From Halarcobacter ebronensis (lineage in GTDB: Bacteria > Campylobacterota > Campylobacteria > Campylobacterales > Arcobacteraceae), in assembly GCF_013201825.1 (NCBI RefSeq), contig NZ_CP053836.1, positions 1,984,001-2,048,000 of the forward strand: a DNA stretch of 64,000 bases, written 5' to 3'. Below, piece after piece: positions 26,984 to 35,054 of the stretch. Within the stretch, counting starts at the first letter, position 1; each line of letters opens with the position of its first letter. The notes beneath the pieces are model-generated. The model was not told the DNA's origin. It made no database searches and was given only the letters and a program-made list of their open reading frames with translations. Position numbers and translations under genes: made by a program.

Positions 26984-27604
26984 ATGTATAAAGAGAGTAC
27001 AAATGTAGTTGTAAAACATCTTGTAAATAGATTAAGAGATGTAAGAACAGCTCCAAATGAATTTAGATTAACAATTGAAGAGATTTCAAGAATTATTGCT
27101 TCAGAAGCATTAAGTGATTTTAAAACTATTACTACAAATATTGAGACATGGCAAGGACCACTTGATGTTCAAGTATTAGAGGTTCAAAAACTTGTACTTG
27201 TTCCTATTTTAAGAGCTGGTGAGCCTATGTTAACTGGTATTTTAAGAACTCTGCCTTATGCAAGAAGTGGTTTTTTAGCAATGAAAAGAGATGAAAAAAC
27301 AGCAGAAAGCAAACTATTTTATGAAAATATTCCACACTTAGAAGATAAAACTGTTTTACTTTTAGATCCAATGGTTGCAACAGGTGGTTCACTAATTGAT
27401 GGAATTACTTACTTAAAATCAAAAGGTGCAAAAAAGATTATTTCACTTAATATTTTGGGGGCTCCTGAGGGAATTGATGCAGTCCAAAAAGCTCATCCTG
27501 ATGTAGATATTTTTATAGCACAAGTTGATGAGAGACTAGATGATAAAAAATACATTAGACCTGGTCTTGGTGATGCTGGAGATAGAGCATTTAATACAAA
27601 CTAA
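26984..27604 (+). CDS. upp: Uracil phosphoribosyltransferase
   Basis: This salvage enzyme of 206 residues makes UMP from uracil and PRPP. The motifs are VPILRAGEPML, the PRPP loop LLLDPMVATGGSLIDGI and the uracil-binding C-terminus YIRPGLGDAGDRAFNTN. It is transcribed divergently from uraA across a 127-nt gap that presumably holds both promoters. Confidence 0.97.
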   Translation: MYKESTNVVVKHLVNRLRDVRTAPNEFRLTIEEISRIIASEALSDFKTITTNIETWQGPLDVQVLEVQKLVLVPILRAGEPMLTGILRTLPYARSGFLAMKRDEKTAESKLFYENIPHLEDKTVLLLDPMVATGGSLIDGITYLKSKGAKKIISLNILGAPEGIDAVQKAHPDVDIFIAQVDERLDDKKYIRPGLGDAGDRAFNTN

Positions 27605-28365
27605 AAATACTCTATTGGATTTGGATATTTATATCTAAATCCTAAGCTTTCAATTTTACTTCCATCTATAATTCTATTTTCATAACTTTTTCTATTTTTG
27701 AATATTGGCTCTTCAAAACCAAACCTTTTTGCATTGTATGTGTAAATCTCTTTTTTAGTTGGATGAATTTTAGAACATAAATTAAATACTCCACTAATAT
27801 CATTTTCAATTACAAACTTTGTGGCATTGATTACATCATCCCTATGGACATAATTTATTTTTGAATCTTCACAATCTAAACTTTTTCCAGCAAAATATTT
27901 ACCTGCAATCCTATTATAACCCATAAGTCCAGAACATCTAAAGATTATATCTGTTTTGTTTTTTATTAAATTTTCTGCTTTAAAAACCAAAGAGTTTGAG
28001 TTGTTAAGAGGTGAATTTTCATCAAAAACTCCTTCCTCATTTTTATATATTGAAGTGGAACTAATAAATATAACTTTTTTATTTAACATATTTTTATTTG
28101 AATATATATTCTCTAAAAAAGTTATATAATCTTTTGATTTTTTAGGTGGGAAATTTATAAAGATAAAATCACTATTTAGTAATGAGTCCAAGTTTTGTAA
28201 ATTGTTTTCATCTAATAAGTAAGGGTCTAATCCCTCACTTATCATTTGATTCTCTTTTTCCAAGTCTCTTATGCTTACTTTAACAGAATAATCTTTTTTC
28301 AACTCTTTTGCTAAAGCAAAACCTAACCAACCTGTGCCTAATATAGAAAAAGTTTTCATTATCAT
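27601..28365 (-). CDS. NAD(P)-binding epimerase/dehydratase-like protein
   Basis: This 254-residue Rossmann protein starts with FSILGTGWLGFALAKELKK (nucleotide-binding Gly cluster) and contains VIFISSTSIYKNEEGVFDE, as in YeeZ-type extended SDRs, and YVHRDDVINATKFVIE. A Tyr-x3-Lys is not evident: the Tyr in SIYKNEEG is followed directly by Lys. The substrate is unknown. It converges on upp (4-nt overlap) and overlaps the ion channel gene upstream by 4 nt. Confidence 0.8.
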   Translation of the reverse strand: MIMKTFSILGTGWLGFALAKELKKDYSVKVSIRDLEKENQMISEGLDPYLLDENNLQNLDSLLNSDFIFINFPPKKSKDYITFLENIYSNKNMLNKKVIFISSTSIYKNEEGVFDENSPLNNSNSLVFKAENLIKNKTDIIFRCSGLMGYNRIAGKYFAGKSLDCEDSKINYVHRDDVINATKFVIENDISGVFNLCSKIHPTKKEIYTYNAKRFGFEEPIFKNRKSYENRIIDGSKIESLGFRYKYPNPIEYF

Positions 28366-29162
28366 TTTTTTATTTTTAATTCTTTCACTTCTTGTTTTAA
28401 ATCTTTTATCTCTTCAAGTAACAAATCTAATTTTTTGCTATCTTCATGGATTTCATTATGAAAATCTGATTCTTGAATTTTTTGCATCTCTCCAATAATA
28501 ACCGCAACAAAAAGATTAAAAAACACAAAAGCAGCAATAATAACAAAAGAGACAAAATATATCCATGCCCAAGGATAAACCTCCATTGCTTCATACATAA
28601 CATCTGTCCAATCCTCAAAAGTTAGTACTCTAAAAAGAGTTAACATTGAGATTAAAAAATCTTTCCAAAGTCCAGAAGGTAACTCATGGAAATAAAAATT
28701 TCCTACAATAGCATAGATATAAAAGATTATAAACATAAGTATTACAATATCAATAATTGAAGGTATTGCTTTAATTAACATATCAATTATTGCTTTTAGT
28801 TCTGGACGTGCAGTAAAAAGTCTTAAAACTCTAAATACCCTTAAAACCCTAGCAACTGCTGCAAAACCTGATTGTTCTAAAGGAAGTAGTGTCACAACTA
28901 CAATAGTAAAGTCAAAAACATTCCATCCAGATTTAAAGAAGTTTAAAAATCTCTTTTCTGCCACCATCTTGATAGCTATTTCAAAGATAAAATATATTGT
29001 TACAAAATAATCAGCAAGTTTTAAAAACAGCGTATAATTTTGTTCAACTTCACCTAAAGTTTTAAAACCCAACACCGAAGCGTAAGCAATAATAATAAAA
29101 GTGGTTAAATTCGAAAACCACCTGGAATCTCTTATTTGTTCAATTTTTTGAATAAGTGTCAC
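28362..29162 (-). CDS. Voltage-gated-type one-domain cation channel (NaChBac/NavAb family)
   Basis: This protein of 266 residues has six membrane helices. S4 carries Arg105, Arg108, Arg111 and Arg114 at every third position (RVLRVFRVLRLF). The pore loop reads LFRVLTFEDWTD; the filter residues are T181-F-E183-D184-W185-T-D187. S6 (FFNLFVAVIIGEM) is followed by a C-terminal coiled coil (about 240-266). NavAb has TLESW at this place and is Na+ selective; the additional Asp residues here recall Ca2+-selective variants. It probably forms a homotetramer in the inner membrane. It overlaps the downstream oxidoreductase gene and follows a DUF423 gene by 3 nt. Confidence 0.9.
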   Translation of the reverse strand: MTLIQKIEQIRDSRWFSNLTTFIIIAYASVLGFKTLGEVEQNYTLFLKLADYFVTIYFIFEIAIKMVAEKRFLNFFKSGWNVFDFTIVVVTLLPLEQSGFAAVARVLRVFRVLRLFTARPELKAIIDMLIKAIPSIIDIVILMFIIFYIYAIVGNFYFHELPSGLWKDFLISMLTLFRVLTFEDWTDVMYEAMEVYPWAWIYFVSFVIIAAFVFFNLFVAVIIGEMQKIQESDFHNEIHEDSKKLDLLLEEIKDLKQEVKELKIKK

Positions 29163-29165
29163 TAT

Positions 29166-29552
29166 TTATGCCTTAAGTATTGAGTAAGCCAGTAATAGCC
29201 ATCCAATTATCATTAAAGTTCCACCAATTGGAGTAATTGCACCTAAAACAGGCATATTTAAAATTACTAATAAGTATAAAGAAAAAGAGAAAATAATCAT
29301 ACCTATAAAGATAAGCCAAGCAGCAATTACGCTCTTTTTTGAATCAGGTTTTAAATAGATTACAAATGAAACTGCAAAAAGTCCTAATGTATTATAAAAC
29401 TGATACTCCACGCCTGTATGGTAAACCACAAGCATATTTGGTTCTACAATAGCTTTTAATCCATGAGCTCCAAAAGCACCTATTGCAATAGCTAAACCCA
29501 TCATAACTGAAGCAATAAATAAAAAAGTTTTTACATTGTTGTTAATTGTCAT
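29166..29552 (-). CDS. DUF423 membrane protein
   Basis: This small inner membrane protein has four hydrophobic helices and the family pattern GLAIAIGAFGAHGLK near the N-terminus and PIGGTLMIIGWLLLA at the C-terminus. An ATG at 29561 is also possible; 29552 was preferred because AGGGAT is then about 8 nt upstream (128 residues). Function of the family is unknown. It directly precedes the cation channel gene, likely in one transcript. Confidence 0.8.
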   Translation of the reverse strand: MTINNNVKTFLFIASVMMGLAIAIGAFGAHGLKAIVEPNMLVVYHTGVEYQFYNTLGLFAVSFVIYLKPDSKKSVIAAWLIFIGMIIFSFSLYLLVILNMPVLGAITPIGGTLMIIGWLLLAYSILKA

Positions 29553-29610
29553 ATTATACATCCCTATTTTTTTGGGAAGTATATCTAAAAAATATTAATG
29601 GAAATTTTAA

Positions 29611-29871
29611 CTATTTTTTCTTTTTTGAAGAGAAACCTGCACCTTTTTTCTCTTTTTTCTGTAAATCAAGTTCATCAATTATCTCTTTATAATCGATACC
29701 TTCTGTATTCATATAAGCAAAACAAGCTGCAACTGCTGCAATAGCATTTGGAACTTCCTCTTTTTTCTTATAGGATTGAATATTCTTCTCACTAACTTTG
29801 ATTAATGCAGTAAATTTTGGGATTGTAAGTTCTGCGTCAAGCAATAATTTTTTAAACTCGATAAATGTCAT
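29611..29871 (-). CDS. Small helix-turn-helix-like protein with basic tail
   Basis: This encodes 86 residues. The N-terminal 55 (FKKLLLDAELTIPKFTAL..VSEKNIQSYKKKEEVPN) have the spacing of an XRE-type helix-turn-helix, and the C-terminus is a Lys-rich tail (KKEKKGAGFSSKKKK). It is likely a DNA-binding protein, although target and role are unknown. It stands alone upstream of the DUF423 and channel genes on the same strand. Confidence 0.6.
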   Translation of the reverse strand: MTFIEFKKLLLDAELTIPKFTALIKVSEKNIQSYKKKEEVPNAIAAVAACFAYMNTEGIDYKEIIDELDLQKKEKKGAGFSSKKKK

Positions 29872-29975
29872 TTTTTAGTCCATATAAAAATTTATTATTT
29901 ATTATACACTAACAAGACTTGATTTTTTCAAAAAATAGTATTCATATATGGTTTTTATATATATTTTATAGAGTA

Positions 29976-30001
29976 GTGTAAAGGTTATGAAACCTTTACA
30001 C
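29976..30001 (-). terminator. Hairpin ending the purine salvage operon
   Basis: An 11-bp perfect stem (29976-29986 with 29991-30001, loop 4 nt) overlaps the stop codon region of the phosphoribosyltransferase. Downstream on the minus strand the sequence is TACTCTATAAAAT, so the T-tract is weak, as in the oorC hairpin. Confidence 0.55.
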
Positions 30002-30445
30002 AGGATCAACTTCCCAGAAGAAATCTATCCATTTATTAGACTCTTTAACAGCAAAATCAGGTTGAATTACTGCTGTTTTTTTATAAAAAAGTGATGCTAA
30101 TTTAAAATCCACTTTGGGAAACTTTTTCTCTAAAATCTTTATTATTTCTCTCATTGTTTCACCAGAATCAATAATGTCATCTATTAGTAAAACTCTTTTT
30201 GCATGGGAAACATCTGGGATATTAAAGATATTAAAAGTGTCAAGCTTTAACTCTCCCTCATAATGAATTGAGTTAAGGGTATAAAGATTTCTCATATCTA
30301 AACCATGTGCCATCAAGTGTCCTAACGTAAGTCCACCCCTTGCTACAGCTAAAAGAATATCAGGTTCATAATCCCTACACTTCTCTATTAAAACTTTTGT
30401 ATCTTTTAAAAACTCATCATAACCGTAATAATACTTTTCCAACAA
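29996..30445 (-). CDS. Purine phosphoribosyltransferase (TTG start)
   Basis: This protein of 149 residues has the PRPP motif RVLLIDDIIDSGETM and an early LLAVARGGLTLGHLMA. It resembles xanthine-guanine or hypoxanthine phosphoribosyltransferases (Gpt-like). There is no ATG; TTG at 30445 has AAGGA 5 nt upstream. It lies 6 nt after the purine permease gene, so uptake and salvage are coupled. The choice among guanine, xanthine and hypoxanthine is not decidable here. Confidence 0.85.
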   Translation of the reverse strand: MLEKYYYGYDEFLKDTKVLIEKCRDYEPDILLAVARGGLTLGHLMAHGLDMRNLYTLNSIHYEGELKLDTFNIFNIPDVSHAKRVLLIDDIIDSGETMREIIKILEKKFPKVDFKLASLFYKKTAVIQPDFAVKESNKWIDFFWEVDPV

Positions 30446-30451
30446 TTTTCC

Positions 30452-31738
30452 TTATAGTACAAATGCCAAAGCACTTATAAATGTAATAACTAAAATACCG
30501 ATATTTAAATCAGCTGTTTCTTTTTTTGCTATTTTTATAATGGTATAAATTAAAAATCCAGCAGCTATACCATTTGTGATTGAATATGTAAGAGGCATAA
30601 AAATAACCATTAAAAAAGCCCCTGCACTTGTTGCTAAATCTGAGTCTTCAAAGTTAATTTTACCTAACTCTGTAAACATCAAAACCCCAACTACAACTAA
30701 AACTGGATAAATTGCATTTGAAGGAATTGCTTTAAAAAGTGGAAGCATAAACAAAGTTGCAATAAAAAATAGAGCTGTAAATACAGCAGTTAATCCTGTT
30801 CTACCACCCTCTTCTACTCCTGATGCACTCTCAATAAATGAAGTCGTTGTTGAAACTCCAAGAAGTGAACCTGCTGTTGTTGCAATAGCATCAGCTTCAA
30901 GTGTTCTTTGTAAAGATTTGTCATCTTTATTATTCTCTTGAAATAGATTTGCTCTTGTTCCAACTCCTGTTAAAGTTCCAAGAGTATCAAACATATCTGT
31001 AATTAAAAATGTAATAACAACAGGAAGTAAAGATAGTGTTAAAGCACTAGGGATATCAAGCTCAAAAGCAATTGGTGCAATTGAAGCAGGAGCTGACAAA
31101 ATACCTTCAGGAAGATTTCCAATACCTGAAATCCATCCAACAATAGAAGTGATTGCTATAGCTAAAATAAAAGAACCTCTAATTCTATAAGCATAAAAAG
31201 AGAATGCCAAAACAAGACCTAAAACACCAAGTAAAACCTCAGGTTTAGAAAAATCTCCAATTGATACAAGAGTAGCTTTATTATCTACAATCATACCCAT
31301 CTGTTTTAGTCCAATAAATGCAATAAATGAACCAATACCAGCACTAATTGCCCTTCTTAGATTCATAGGAATTGAGGTCATTACCCAAACTCTAAAATTG
31401 GTAAAAGAGAGAATTACAAACAAAATACCTGATAAAAATACTATTCCTAAAGCAGTTTGCCAAGGAATATTCATTCCAAGAACCAACCCAAAAGAGAAGT
31501 AAGCATTTAAGCCCATACCAACAGACATTGCAATTGGAGTGTTTGACCATAAACCACTAAAAAGTGTAGCTAAAATAGTGATAAGTGCCGTTGCAGTTAC
31601 AACTGCATCCATTGGAAGTCCCGCATCTGATAGAATAAATCCATTAACAGGGACTATATACATCATAGTTAAAAATGTAGTAAACCCTGCGCTAAGCTCG
31701 GTACCTACAGTAGTGTTATGTTCTTTTAGTTTAAACAT
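30452..31738 (-). CDS. AzgA-type purine (guanine/hypoxanthine) permease
   Basis: This inner membrane transporter of about 428 residues has 12-14 hydrophobic segments. Family motifs include SVGMGLNAYFSFGLVLG, TDMFDTLGTLTGVGTRANLF and TSFIESASGVEEGGRTGLTA. Three in-frame ATGs occur close together; 31738 was chosen because AAGGAT then sits about 7 nt upstream (31753 is the longest option). The next gene is a purine phosphoribosyltransferase, consistent with purine uptake. Confidence 0.9.
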   Translation of the reverse strand: MFKLKEHNTTVGTELSAGFTTFLTMMYIVPVNGFILSDAGLPMDAVVTATALITILATLFSGLWSNTPIAMSVGMGLNAYFSFGLVLGMNIPWQTALGIVFLSGILFVILSFTNFRVWVMTSIPMNLRRAISAGIGSFIAFIGLKQMGMIVDNKATLVSIGDFSKPEVLLGVLGLVLAFSFYAYRIRGSFILAIAITSIVGWISGIGNLPEGILSAPASIAPIAFELDIPSALTLSLLPVVITFLITDMFDTLGTLTGVGTRANLFQENNKDDKSLQRTLEADAIATTAGSLLGVSTTTSFIESASGVEEGGRTGLTAVFTALFFIATLFMLPLFKAIPSNAIYPVLVVVGVLMFTELGKINFEDSDLATSAGAFLMVIFMPLTYSITNGIAAGFLIYTIIKIAKKETADLNIGILVITFISALAFVL

Positions 31739-31849
31739 AAGCATATCCTTCATATCGATATAAAAAAAATATTTTACATAATCTAAGGTTTATTTATACT
31801 AAAAAATTGTATAAAATGTACAACTTAAATCTAAGAAAAGAGTAACTTT

Positions 31850-32707
31850 ATGAATATTACTAATGAGTGTGTCAAATGTATAACTGGACAAATTGAAAAA
31901 GCAACAAAACTTCTATGCCTAAATGAAGAGATATCAATAACTATTATGGAAGAGGTAAAAAGAAGAGCAAAAAATTTCTCTTATAATGAAACTCCACCTT
32001 TTGTGGCAAAAGATGTTTATGAATATTTAGCAAAAATGGCAAAATTAGAAGATCCTTTGGAAAAATTAAAACAAGAGTCTATAAAAAAAGCAACAACTTA
32101 TCTTCCTTTTATTGAAGAGAAACTAGAAAAAAGTAAAGATAAACTCTTTACAGCAATAAAAGCAGCAGTTGCGGGAAATGTTATTGATTTTGCCACAACA
32201 AAAGAGTTTTGTTTAGACAATGAGATAAACTCAATATTTGAAACAGATTTTGCAATAAACGATTATAATAAATTTAAAGAGGAGTTAGAAAAAACCAATA
32301 GACTAATAATTCTATCTGATAACGCAGGTGAGAATGTTTTTGATAAAGTATTGGTTAAAACTATTAAAAAACTCTACCCTACTTTAGAGATATATTATGC
32401 AACAAGAGGGAAACCTATAATCAATGATATAACAACAAAAGAGGCTTTTCAAGTAGGTATTGATAACTATTGCAAAGTAATTAGTACAGGAGTAGATACA
32501 CCAGGATTAGAGAAAAAACAAGCTTCAAAAGAGTTTTTAGAACTTTTTGAATCAACACAACTAATATTATCTAAAGGGATGGGAAATTTTGAGTGTTTAG
32601 AGGCTACAAATGACTCTAAAATTTTCTTTTTATTTAAAGTTAAATGTGAAGTTGTTGCAAATACAATTTCAAGAAATCTTGGTGAAATTGTCTTAAAAAG
32701 AGGATAG
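31850..32707 (+). CDS. DUF89 (damage-control phosphatase family) protein
   Basis: This 285-residue protein has the family pattern: N-terminal CVKCITGQIEKATKLL, then ILSDNAGENVFDKVLVK with the metal-binding Asp-Asn, ATRGKPIINDITTKEA, and LILSKGMGNFECLEA. DUF89 proteins are metal-dependent phosphatases acting on damaged sugar phosphates or metabolite by-products; the substrate here is unknown. It is a single gene divergent from the purine permease, with a terminator hairpin at its end. Confidence 0.88.
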   Translation: MNITNECVKCITGQIEKATKLLCLNEEISITIMEEVKRRAKNFSYNETPPFVAKDVYEYLAKMAKLEDPLEKLKQESIKKATTYLPFIEEKLEKSKDKLFTAIKAAVAGNVIDFATTKEFCLDNEINSIFETDFAINDYNKFKEELEKTNRLIILSDNAGENVFDKVLVKTIKKLYPTLEIYYATRGKPIINDITTKEAFQVGIDNYCKVISTGVDTPGLEKKQASKEFLELFESTQLILSKGMGNFECLEATNDSKIFFLFKVKCEVVANTISRNLGEIVLKRG

Positions 32708-32730
32708 CCTTAGGCTATTTTCTCTTTTTG
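32704..32730 (+). terminator. Terminator after the DUF89 gene
   Basis: ATAGCC (32704-32709) pairs with GGCTAT (32713-32718) around TTA, followed by TTTTCTCTTTTT. The stem overlaps the stop codon. Confidence 0.7.
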
Positions 32731-32736
32731 TACTTA

Positions 32737-33834
32737 CTATTTATTTAAAAGCTCAGATAGTTTTTTAACTCCTCTTTCTATTTGTTCAAAAGTTGAGTTT
32801 GTAAAGTTAAATCTAGCCTCAGTAGATTTTCTATTATCATGGAAAAATACTTGCGCTGGAACAAAAGCAATATCATTTTCCAAAGCTTTTTTTGCCAAAG
32901 TAAAAGAGTCCTCTTCAAAACTTCCATATATAAACATACCACCATTTGGTCTTTTAAACTTAAAACTAGGAATATATTTCTCAAAACACTCAGCCATAAA
33001 GTTCATTTTTGATCCATACTCTTTTCTAACTTTTTTTATATGTTCAAAAACATCAAATTCATTCATATATTCATCTAAAATCATCTGGTTAAATGTTGAA
33101 GTATGTAAATCAATTGCCTCTTTAGAAACAATTATTTGATCTATTAACTCTTTTTTTGCTCTAATCCAACCAACTCTAAATCCAGGTGCAACTATTTTTG
33201 AAAATGAACCCAAATGGAAACTATTTTCATATAAAGCAGCAACTGGTTTTCTAATAGTCCCTTCAAAATCTATTAAAGAATAGGCACCATCTTCAATCAA
33301 AAATGTATCTGTTTTATTTAATAATGAAGCAACCTCTTCTCTTCTTTCATTACTTAAAACTCTTCCTGTTGGATTTGTAAAATCACTCATCATATAAAAA
33401 CCATTTTGAGGATTTAGTTTGCTCTCCAACTCTTTTAACTCATCAAAAGATTTAATATCTAAATTTAAAACCTTATATGCACTAAGTGCCCCTATATATG
33501 TTGGACTTTGAACATATAACTCCTCTTTTAAAAAAGTTTTAGCAATAATATCAAAGGCTTGTTGGCTCCCTGTTGTTATTAATATTTCATCTTTATTTGT
33601 AGGAAAATCAAATTTTTCACAATAAATTTTTGCAATTTTTTCTCTAAGGCTAAGGACTCCTTGTGATTTTGAGTATTGTAAAGATAGAGGGTTTTCCAAT
33701 ACTCTATTTGTTGCTTTTTTTATATCTTGAATTGGAAACAAATTTTCATTTGGCAATCCGCCTGCAAAAGAGATTGTTCTCTCATTTATTGCATCTAAAA
33801 TCTCTCTTATATATGATCTTTGAAGCTTTCTCAT
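32737..33834 (-). CDS. PLP-dependent aminotransferase, 2-aminoadipate/aromatic type
   Basis: This 365-residue fold type I aminotransferase contains FAGGLPNENLFPIQ, TTGSQQAFDIIAKTF, MSDFTNPTGRVLSNERR and the PLP lysine in LGSFSKIVAPGFRVGWI. It resembles LysN-type 2-aminoadipate aminotransferases and MocR-like transaminases without the DNA-binding domain. The amino donor and acceptor are not predictable. It is divergent from the AraC-type regulator (112 nt apart). Confidence 0.88.
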   Translation of the reverse strand: MRKLQRSYIREILDAINERTISFAGGLPNENLFPIQDIKKATNRVLENPLSLQYSKSQGVLSLREKIAKIYCEKFDFPTNKDEILITTGSQQAFDIIAKTFLKEELYVQSPTYIGALSAYKVLNLDIKSFDELKELESKLNPQNGFYMMSDFTNPTGRVLSNERREEVASLLNKTDTFLIEDGAYSLIDFEGTIRKPVAALYENSFHLGSFSKIVAPGFRVGWIRAKKELIDQIIVSKEAIDLHTSTFNQMILDEYMNEFDVFEHIKKVRKEYGSKMNFMAECFEKYIPSFKFKRPNGGMFIYGSFEEDSFTLAKKALENDIAFVPAQVFFHDNRKSTEARFNFTNSTFEQIERGVKKLSELLNK

Positions 33835-33933
33835 CTTGTATGTCCTTAAAAAAAATACAAGATTTTACTCTAATAAAAAAAATAAATCTTTATCCTAAAT
33901 TGCAAAATAATTGTTTTAAATTGCTTTTTTTGC

Positions 33934-33939
33934 TAAAAT
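33934..33939 (+). promoter_or_regulatory. Extended -10 box adjoining the araC-type start
   Basis: TGCTAAAAT (TGn plus TAAAAT) ends 6 nt before the ATG at 33946, so transcription would start at or next to the start codon. No ribosome binding site precedes the ATG. This suggests a leaderless mRNA. Confidence 0.45.
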
Positions 33940-33945
33940 TAAATT

Positions 33946-34800
33946 ATGAAAAAAGATACCATTCACCAAAGAGAAGATATTGTAAATAGAACTTTTTATT
34001 ATATTTACAAAAATTTAGAGTTTAAAATTACTTTAGATGAACTTGCTAAAATCAATCATGTAAGTAAATTTCACTATCATAGAATAATAAAAGAGTCAAC
34101 AGGTAAAACACTTTTTGAAATCATTTGTGATGAAAGACTTAAAAAAGCAGCAAATTTACTTATTACAAATACCCACTCAACAATTAGTGAAATAGCAAAT
34201 AAGTGTGGTTATATTTCTCACTCCTCTTTTATAAAAGCTTTTAAAGCAAGGTATCAATATACGCCAAAACAATGGAGAAATGGAAAATATAAAGAGTTTT
34301 CAAAATCTATTTTAGAGGATTTTACTTCAAACAAAAAATTTAGTGATATTGAACCTCAAATAAAAGTTTGTAAAGAGATTCACTGTGCTTATATAAGGCA
34401 TAAAGGCTATAACAAATCCATAAAAAAATGTTGGGACAAACTTAGTGCCATTGCATATACTTATTCAATAAAGGAGTATAAGGAGATAGCACTATTTCAT
34501 GATAATCCAGTAATAACGCCACAAGATAATTGCTCATATGTGGCATGTATTAGTGTAGACAAAGATTTTAAAGCAATTAGCACCTTTGATATTCCCGAAT
34601 CCCTTTATGCAGTTTTTTATCTAAAAGGAGTATATGGAGATGTTTTAAACCTAATTAGATATGTTTATCACTATTGGTTGCCAAACTCAGGTTATGAAGC
34701 CAAAACAATTCCAGCTTATGCAATATATCATAAAAACTACTTTTTAACTGGAATGAAAGATTTTGAAATAGAACTCTTTATCCCAATAAGTGTTGAATAA
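33946..34800 (+). CDS. AraC-family regulator with GyrI-like effector domain
   Basis: This 284-residue protein has two AraC-type helix-turn-helix motifs at about 25-105 (LDELAKINHVSKFHYHRIIKESTG; ISEIANKCGYISHSSFIKAFKARYQYTPKQWR) and a C-terminal GyrI-like/effector-binding domain at about 130-284 (CAYIRHKGYNKSIKKCWDKL to the end). This is the Rob/SbmC-type layout, which binds small hydrophobic or drug ligands in some members. No efflux gene is adjacent; the divergent aminotransferase is a possible target. Confidence 0.9.
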   Translation: MKKDTIHQREDIVNRTFYYIYKNLEFKITLDELAKINHVSKFHYHRIIKESTGKTLFEIICDERLKKAANLLITNTHSTISEIANKCGYISHSSFIKAFKARYQYTPKQWRNGKYKEFSKSILEDFTSNKKFSDIEPQIKVCKEIHCAYIRHKGYNKSIKKCWDKLSAIAYTYSIKEYKEIALFHDNPVITPQDNCSYVACISVDKDFKAISTFDIPESLYAVFYLKGVYGDVLNLIRYVYHYWLPNSGYEAKTIPAYAIYHKNYFLTGMKDFEIELFIPISVE

Positions 34801-34868
34801 TTATCTATTATTACGTTATTAATTATAAATAAATAATTTTGTGAAAATAAAATAATTATTATGTTTAT

Positions 34869-34896
34869 GATAATAAATATCATTACCCTTTATAAT
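34869..34896 (+). promoter_or_regulatory. Fur-box-like operator with adjacent -10 box
   Basis: The 17 bases 34869-34885 (GATAAT-AAATA-TCATTA) match the core of the classic 19-bp Fur box at 14 positions, by my count. Six bases downstream lies TATAAT (34891-34896), so the box would cover the -35 region of a promoter whose transcript leads into the chemoreceptor at 35055 with a leader of about 150 nt. No gene is seen in the 254-nt gap. Confidence 0.5.
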
Positions 34897-35054
34897 AGCT
34901 ACCAAAAACAAGGAATAAATAACCATTCAATGAAAAAAATAACCATATCATAATATTTTATTAATTTTGTAAAAATAACTTTTCATTTTTATGCTACATT
35001 TAATAATTGAGGAGTAGAATAGTGAAATAAATCTGCAACTAAAAGGAAAAAAAG

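Noticed and set aside
34861-34953. A 30-codon frame starting MFMIIN in the chemoreceptor leader
   Set aside because: It has no ribosome binding site, low-complexity content, and it overlaps the Fur-box-like promoter.
35012-35030. GAGGAG followed by GTG-AAA-TAA, a two-codon upstream frame before the chemoreceptor
   Set aside because: The spacing is good, but such short frames arise easily in AT-rich leaders, and the in-frame stop prevents it from being the receptor start.
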